From assembly GCA_037355855.1 (NCBI GenBank), contig CM074758.1, positions 6,607,001 to 6,671,000 on the forward strand: a stretch of DNA of 64,000 nucleotides, written 5' to 3'. This document shows positions 58,984 through 64,000 of the stretch, one piece after another. The translations under genes were made by a program, and so were the position numbers. The DNA is from Pseudo-nitzschia pungens. Its lineage: Eukaryota > Bacillariophyta > Bacillariophyceae > Bacillariales > Bacillariaceae. The notes below the pieces were generated by a model that worked only from the letters and a program-made list of their open reading frames with translations, did not search any database and was not told the origin of the DNA. The first letter of the stretch is position 1; the number at the start of each line of letters is the position of its first letter.

Positions 58984-61957
58984 TAGTGCTATCCCTGCAA
59001 TAATAGGGATGGACTCTTCTGATGTTAACCCGGTTGGTTACAAAGGGAGCAGTTTCAATAGTTACAGTTCCATTGTCATGGGCCTCGAGCACCTTGTAAG
59101 GTCCTTGTCGTGGGAAAGATAGTTTCGGAATAATGCCCTTCCTTTCCAGGGTGACATAGTCTCCTTCCTTATAGACATGGGGGATCCTCTTCCGGTTCTC
59201 CCTGATGTTACTCTTGTGGATACTCTTTTGTTTCCTTGCTTGGATTGCTTCCCAGTCCGCTGGGAAATTTACAGGCATAAACATGTCCCGTCCAAACACC
59301 AACTGTGCCGGGGAGTATCCCAGGGTGGTGTGGATGGCACTGCGAATAGCATATGCTGCCTTGGTAGTGAACTCCTCAAAAGGATCCTTCTTGTGGAGGT
59401 CCCTTTGTTCCAGGTTAAAGGACAGTAGGCAGTGGTCCTTCAGGACCTGGTGGATTCTTTCCAGCACTGAGTTGGATTGTGGGTTCCAAGTGCCACTGGG
59501 CTTTCTTTTCATCCCCATGTTATCACAGAGCTCCTGGAACTCTGCTTTGAACTCACTCCCGCCATCAAAGCCAATTTCCTTTGGGCGCGGATGTCTTGCT
59601 AGCCAGATACTGTCCAACAATCGTTGAGTTTCTGCTGCAGTTGGTGAGTCCTTCAGGTGAGCCAGTTCAAACCATCCGGTCACTGGGTCCACCATGGTGA
59701 GAACATGGATATGGTAGTCGCTACCATTTTTGTTGTGGACAGTTGCAGGTCCCCAGAGGTCCACATTGACCCTCTGCCATTTGGTAACCTCAGCTGCTTT
59801 TTCCGGTAGTAGTCCATACTTCTTCTGGCCACTCTTTTTGAACATCTGGCATGTGTGGCAGTGTTTACAGAGATCCTGGACATCCTTTCGTAGGCCTCTC
59901 CAGGTGAACACTGAGCGGATGCTCTGTTCCATTCTCTTTTCTCCGGGATGGACCAGCATGCTGTGGTACCATTCCATAACTCTATCTTTGAGTTTGTCCG
60001 GGATCAGAATCTTCCCTTCCTTGTGGATTAGACTGTAACCTTCCACATTTTTGGTGGTTAGGCGATTGTCTTTTTCCAGAGCACTCATGATCTTCGTGTC
60101 CTTTTGTTGGTAGAACTGAATCATGTCCGGGGCAAGTGGGAATGCACTATTGCCCTGGAATTCTTCCGGCGCTTCTCCAAGCGGGAATAGGAGTTGCCGG
60201 AGGTGCTCTTCCTCATCCGCGTAGGTGAGGGGCTTATTTGGTGGTAGCCATTCCACTGTGTAAGCTGGGTCATCTGTGATGTCCAGTCGGGACAGAGCAT
60301 CTGCTGCGTCATTGTCCTTGCCAGCAACGTGCTTGACTACTGGGTGGAACTCCTCCATGAGGAGTCTCCATCGTACCATTTGCTGGGTGGGCATCTGCTG
60401 GTACAGCAGGTTAAGATGGTCCGTGTGGATGATCATTTTGCCCTTCTTCCCTGCTAGTTTGTTTAGGGGGGCTAGGATGTGGGAGCGTCGCTTCCACATA
60501 TCCCTGTAGAAATTCACCATCCCAAGGAACATCTTGAGTTGCTTGGTGTTCTTGGGGGCTTCCAGGCGCTTCATTGCCTCCAGCTTCTTTGGCTGGGGTT
60601 GGATGCCCTCTGTTGTTAATAGAAATCCTAGATACTCCACTTCTTTCTGCATGAAGAAGGATTTCCGGAGGTTGGCCCGAAAGCCAGCATCATCCAGTCT
60701 CTGTAGGACTGTATCGATTTTGTTGAGGTGATCCTGTTCCAATTCACCTTCTCTCTGGATGATTAGGATATCATCAATGTAGACCAGGACATAGTCCAGA
60801 TTGCCGAGTAGGTTCATCATGACTGACTGGAAGATGTCAGGTGCGCATGCAATTCCCATTGCCAGTCTCTTGTAGGCATACTTTCCCCATGGTAAAATGG
60901 TAGAGCAAATCTTTTGGCTCTCCTTGCAGATGGGAATGGTGTAGTAACCTTGGGACAAGTCCAGCGCCGTAGCTGACTTGAACTTCTGGAGCCTTTGGAT
61001 TGTTTCCCCTATTCGTGGTAGTGGGAATGGTTTTCGTTGGATGGCTGCGTTCATCTTCCGAAAGTCAGTTAGCACGCGAATGTCCCCTGTCTTTTTGGGT
61101 TGACAGAAGGTAGGGGATGCCCACGGTGAGTCATCATCGTGGGGAAGCTTCTCCAGGACTCCAATGTCACAGAGTCTGGTGATCTCCTTTCGAAGTGCTT
61201 GTTCAAAGGCATGGGGTACCGAATAGTACCTCTGCCCAACCAGTTTGACCCCTGGTTGGAGTTCAATGGACACCGGTTCTATATTTTTGAGCAGACCCAA
61301 TCCTCCTCCAAAGAGTGTTGGGAATTTCTTCAGTGTTTTCTTCAGGGCTTCCTTGGACGCGTCTGTAATCTCCAGGTCACTGACCATAGCGTCTATATCG
61401 ACTTTGGAGTAGTCGGCGTCCAGAATCTTGGCTTGCCTTTCTTCCTCTTGTTGGAGGATTGGGCTTTGTGTGTTGGCAAAGAATACTGCCTCACATTTGT
61501 TCGGGTTCGAGAGCTCCCCCATCCCTTTCATGGGGATGGAGTCACCCTGCCATTCGATCGTTCGGGAGCTGTATTTTATATCCAGTCCCAGTTGTGCCAT
61601 CAGATCGGATCCTATAATCATGTCATAGGGTACCTCCTCATGGTGATGGTATTCATCCACTTGGAAGGTCCATTTGATGGTCTTGGAGTTTGAGAATTCT
61701 ATCAGCCGTAGTCCCACTGAAGCCGCAGACTTGGTTCAGAACTTGCCTCCGTACGTGTTCTAGGTGACAGATCTTTGGTCTCGGTTCGTTAGTTGACTTC
61801 GGTCAACGAATTGCCTTAGTATGATGGATTTGGAGCAACCAGAGTCTAATAGGCCCCGGAGCATCCTCCCCCTTCCCTTGTGGTCCAATACCTCCACACA
61901 GACGTCTGCAAACCGGTTGATTATGCGGGGTCCAGTGTGGATGGTATCAGGAGCCAT
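58984..61957 (-). pseudogene. Gypsy B-2 pol, two nonsense codons and RNase H deletion
   Basis: Starts at the ATG next to the gag UGA. The protease LLDSGCSKSIIL is intact. Two stops follow in VT-stop-NTYGGKF-stop-TKS (TAT to TAG and CGA to TGA relative to B-1). From 61733 the frame is open through reverse transcriptase (VYIDDILII box) to KLAGKKGKM. There it jumps in frame to IIHTDHLNLLYQQMP, omitting about 95 codons that hold the RNase H start and first catalytic residues. Integrase is complete, with the zinc finger, NVDLWGP, IGFDGGSEF, NSVLERIHQ and RQGPYKVLEAHDNG. Confidence 0.9.
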
Positions 61958-63364
61958 TCAGTTGTGGGATCCTTTCTTCTTAAAGGTCTTTCTGTACTTT
62001 CTTCTGTACTCTTTGAGTTCTCGCTCGGAGATATCGATCTCGTCATCGGAGACTTCGTGATCGGCTTGGGCCGTAGCCAGCACATAGGAGTACTCATGGT
62101 TTGATAGGTTCTTTCCCCAGTGGGGCTTGGGATGTTGCTCATTGTCTGAGTCTTCATTTGCCACAAAATGCTCCTTGAGCAAGTTGATGGTTTCCCGATT
62201 GAATTTCCCCTTCTTGGGGGGTCCTCCGGTTAGTTTCCAGCATTTGCCGGCATGGACCTTGCCACAGGTCTTGCATAGCTGTTTGTTGCTGTTATCCATA
62301 GGGCGCTTCTTTTTGCCAGGGGACTTCCCGTGGTGGGTTCCTCCCCCAGATGTGGCCTTGGGTGTCTTCTTGGTGCCACCATTCTGTTTTTCCAGGTCGG
62401 AGATTCGTTTGCGGAGTTTGTCCTTGCTCCGGATGGTGATTTCCAGGTTTTCGAGTTTGTTGATGGTGGTGTTGAAGGAGTGGGCATAGACGTCCCATCC
62501 GATATGGTCCAGTTTGTCCCTTTGGGAGGAGGTCATGTTGGAATCTAGGATTTCCTTCATGTCCTCTTCCGTGTAGCTGGACGGAGCAGCGCCGGTTGTG
62601 GCGCCGCTTTCCCAGAGACATTCTGGTAGATAGCTCTGTAGTTCGGCCATGCGGTTCGCCCAAGAGCGGATACCGTGCTTCATGTCGATTTTTGTATTCC
62701 GGATGAATCGCCGGAGGAGAATGTAGGACCTTTTGCCATTCATGTCATTGCCAAAGATTTTGAGCTTGAGGGCGTGCATACACTCCTCAATGACATCCTT
62801 TCTGTACTCCTGGGTTTGGTAGTACTGGATCAGGGCATTCGGGACCCTTTTCTTTGGGACCGGAGCGTCGAGTTCGACGGGTTCCGGTTCTTGTTTGGAC
62901 GCCGCCGTAGCAGTCGCGTCATTGTTCGCGGTTGGGGCGGTGGGGCCCGTAACCGTTTCCTTGGGTTTGTCAGCGGTAGGCTCGGTAGGCTCCCTCATTG
63001 CAATCCTCTGGAGTTTTTGTTGGAGCAGTTGGCTGCTGTGGACCTTGTGTCCCGGTTCGGCTTAGTAGGTCCGGCCCAGAGTCATCTGGACAATGGAGAG
63101 CGCCTCGTGGGAGAGGACTCTCTGGAGGATGTCCAGTTTCTGGTCTCCTTGGAGTTTTTCATTGCCAGCAATTTTCTGATCAAAGTCCCTCTTCCAGATG
63201 ATGAAGAGTTCCGGTCTTTCGTTGCCGGTGAGTACCTTCAGATAATCACTGAAGGCCACTCCCCCCTTCTCTGAGTCTATGCTCATCTTTACAGCGGTGG
63301 CATCCTCCGGCCAGTCCTCTCGTGTAAAGGTAAAGGGTTTCTGTTTGGTTCCTTTGGACGCCAT
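61958..63364 (-). pseudogene. Gypsy B-2 gag, one nonsense codon
   Basis: Begins ACCATGGCGTCC and is the counterpart of 40430-41842. One stop (TAT to TAA after LGRTY, 63059-63061) splits it. The remainder is open, with the same linker, capsid blocks and zinc knuckle CKTCGKVHAGKCWKLTG, and ends KKKGSHN before the UGA at 61958-61960, followed by ATG. Confidence 0.9.
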
Positions 63365-63964
63365 GGTGGGTTAATCAGTTTCTTTTATTAAGTTTAATTA
63401 CACTATTTTGTTATTTCTGTTGCTTGTGTCGGATTTGAGCAAGAATGATTGCTCAGCTCCTCCGGTTCTTTTTGCTGGGTTTTGCACTGCTCTCGTGATA
63501 ACTCGTGTTGTCACCGGGCCGGTCCCACTTCCCATTTCCCGTGGGATTAGTGGTGTTCGGGTATTTATTATATACCTTTCCGGATATCCGTGTATTTCGG
63601 TTTTGGTTGGCATACCTTCTTCGGTCTGTCCGTCCCCTCAGTGGTGGTCCAATTAGTCCATTCACCGATTTATGTGTCACTTTTTCAGTGTGTATTTTTG
63701 AATTTTTCAATTATTTCCTGCTGTCGACCATGGTCCTGTTTAGGTCCTTAGGTGTCTCTGTTGCTGCTGCTGCTCCATCTAATGGAGCTAGTTGTTGCTG
63801 GGGTTGGGGTTGGTCTTCCTTAGTGCTGCAGACACTGGATATCCTTCTCCCTGTTTTGCTTCTCTGTGCCTCCATTTTTGGCAGTCTTTCAGTCCCGTCG
63901 GCGCCTTGGTTGATCGGTCCCTTTCTGCTCATGGTCATCAGCGCTCAGCTTGATTTTAAAATCA

Positions 63965-64000
63965 TGCCATACCCCCGGTCTACTAGTGATTAGTTGAAGT
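63965..64000 (-). repeat. Gypsy B-2 5' LTR, edge only
   Basis: TGCCATACCCCCGGTCT to the window end. Preceded by the palindrome TGATTTTAAAATCA as in B-1. Confidence 0.85.

Larger units (their letters stand above)
58749..64000 (-). mobile_element. Gypsy B-2: decayed Ty3/gypsy retrotransposon inserted in Harbinger B
   Basis: Minus-strand relative of Gypsy B-1 with its 3' LTR at 58749-58941 and the start of its 5' LTR at 63965, cut by the window end. It keeps the gag-UGA-pol layout. Decay includes three nonsense codons (63059-63061, 61758-61760 and 61734-61736) and an in-frame loss of about 95 codons in RNase H. Gag and pol are otherwise in one frame. Confidence 0.9.

Overview
The window is a repeat-rich stretch of a eukaryotic nuclear genome, most likely a diatom (stramenopile). 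Four host genes have short GT-AG introns or none, and their proteins carry long Asn, Gln, Ser and Asp runs encoded by microsatellite-like DNA. The retroelements resemble the Copia (CoDi-like) and Ty3/gypsy families known from diatoms. Species cannot be fixed from the sequence. No rRNA, tRNA or CRISPR array was recognised.

Layout: 1-7088 is the 3' part of a Copia element (Copia I) whose polyprotein is split by a minus-strand gypsy element (Gypsy A-1, 703-4552). 8106-9101 is a trypsin-like protease. 9150-10674 is intergenic and holds a small inverted-repeat element full of TGAC palindromes. 10675-12601 is a two-exon inward-rectifier K+ channel-like gene followed by a long AATCG array, and 13399-14887 (minus) is a two-exon uracil-DNA glycosylase. 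14.9-21.2 kb holds gene debris, a solo LTR, minisatellites and dispersed repeats. 21175-30412 is a full-length Copia element (Copia II) with near-identical LTRs, split by a 2.4 kb composite insert with a 19-bp target duplication. 30913-32813 is the 5' end of a second Gypsy A copy. 33.1-39.1 kb is a block of minisatellite and 181-bp satellite arrays bounded by inverted 22-bp repeats. 39513-45314 is an almost intact gypsy element (Gypsy B-1) with identical LTRs.

45864-49291 is a three-exon PSO2/SNM1 DNA cross-link repair nuclease, and 49993-54717 (minus) is an intron-less TRAPPC10/Trs130 trafficking subunit. 56902-58748 has two head-to-head PIF/Harbinger-like transposons, the second interrupted by Gypsy B-2 (58749 to beyond the window, minus).

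The host genes are ordinary housekeeping and membrane functions, with two DNA-repair genes (UNG, PSO2) 31 kb apart; nothing suggests an operon. The most interesting signal is in the retroelements. In all four gypsy copies, from two families, gag and pol lie in the same frame and are separated by exactly one UGA codon in a conserved local context, which suggests stop-codon readthrough (or, in family B, reinitiation) as the gag-pol expression strategy. The second is a 2.4 kb composite insert that looks like a non-autonomous retroposon with an internal 150-bp VNTR.
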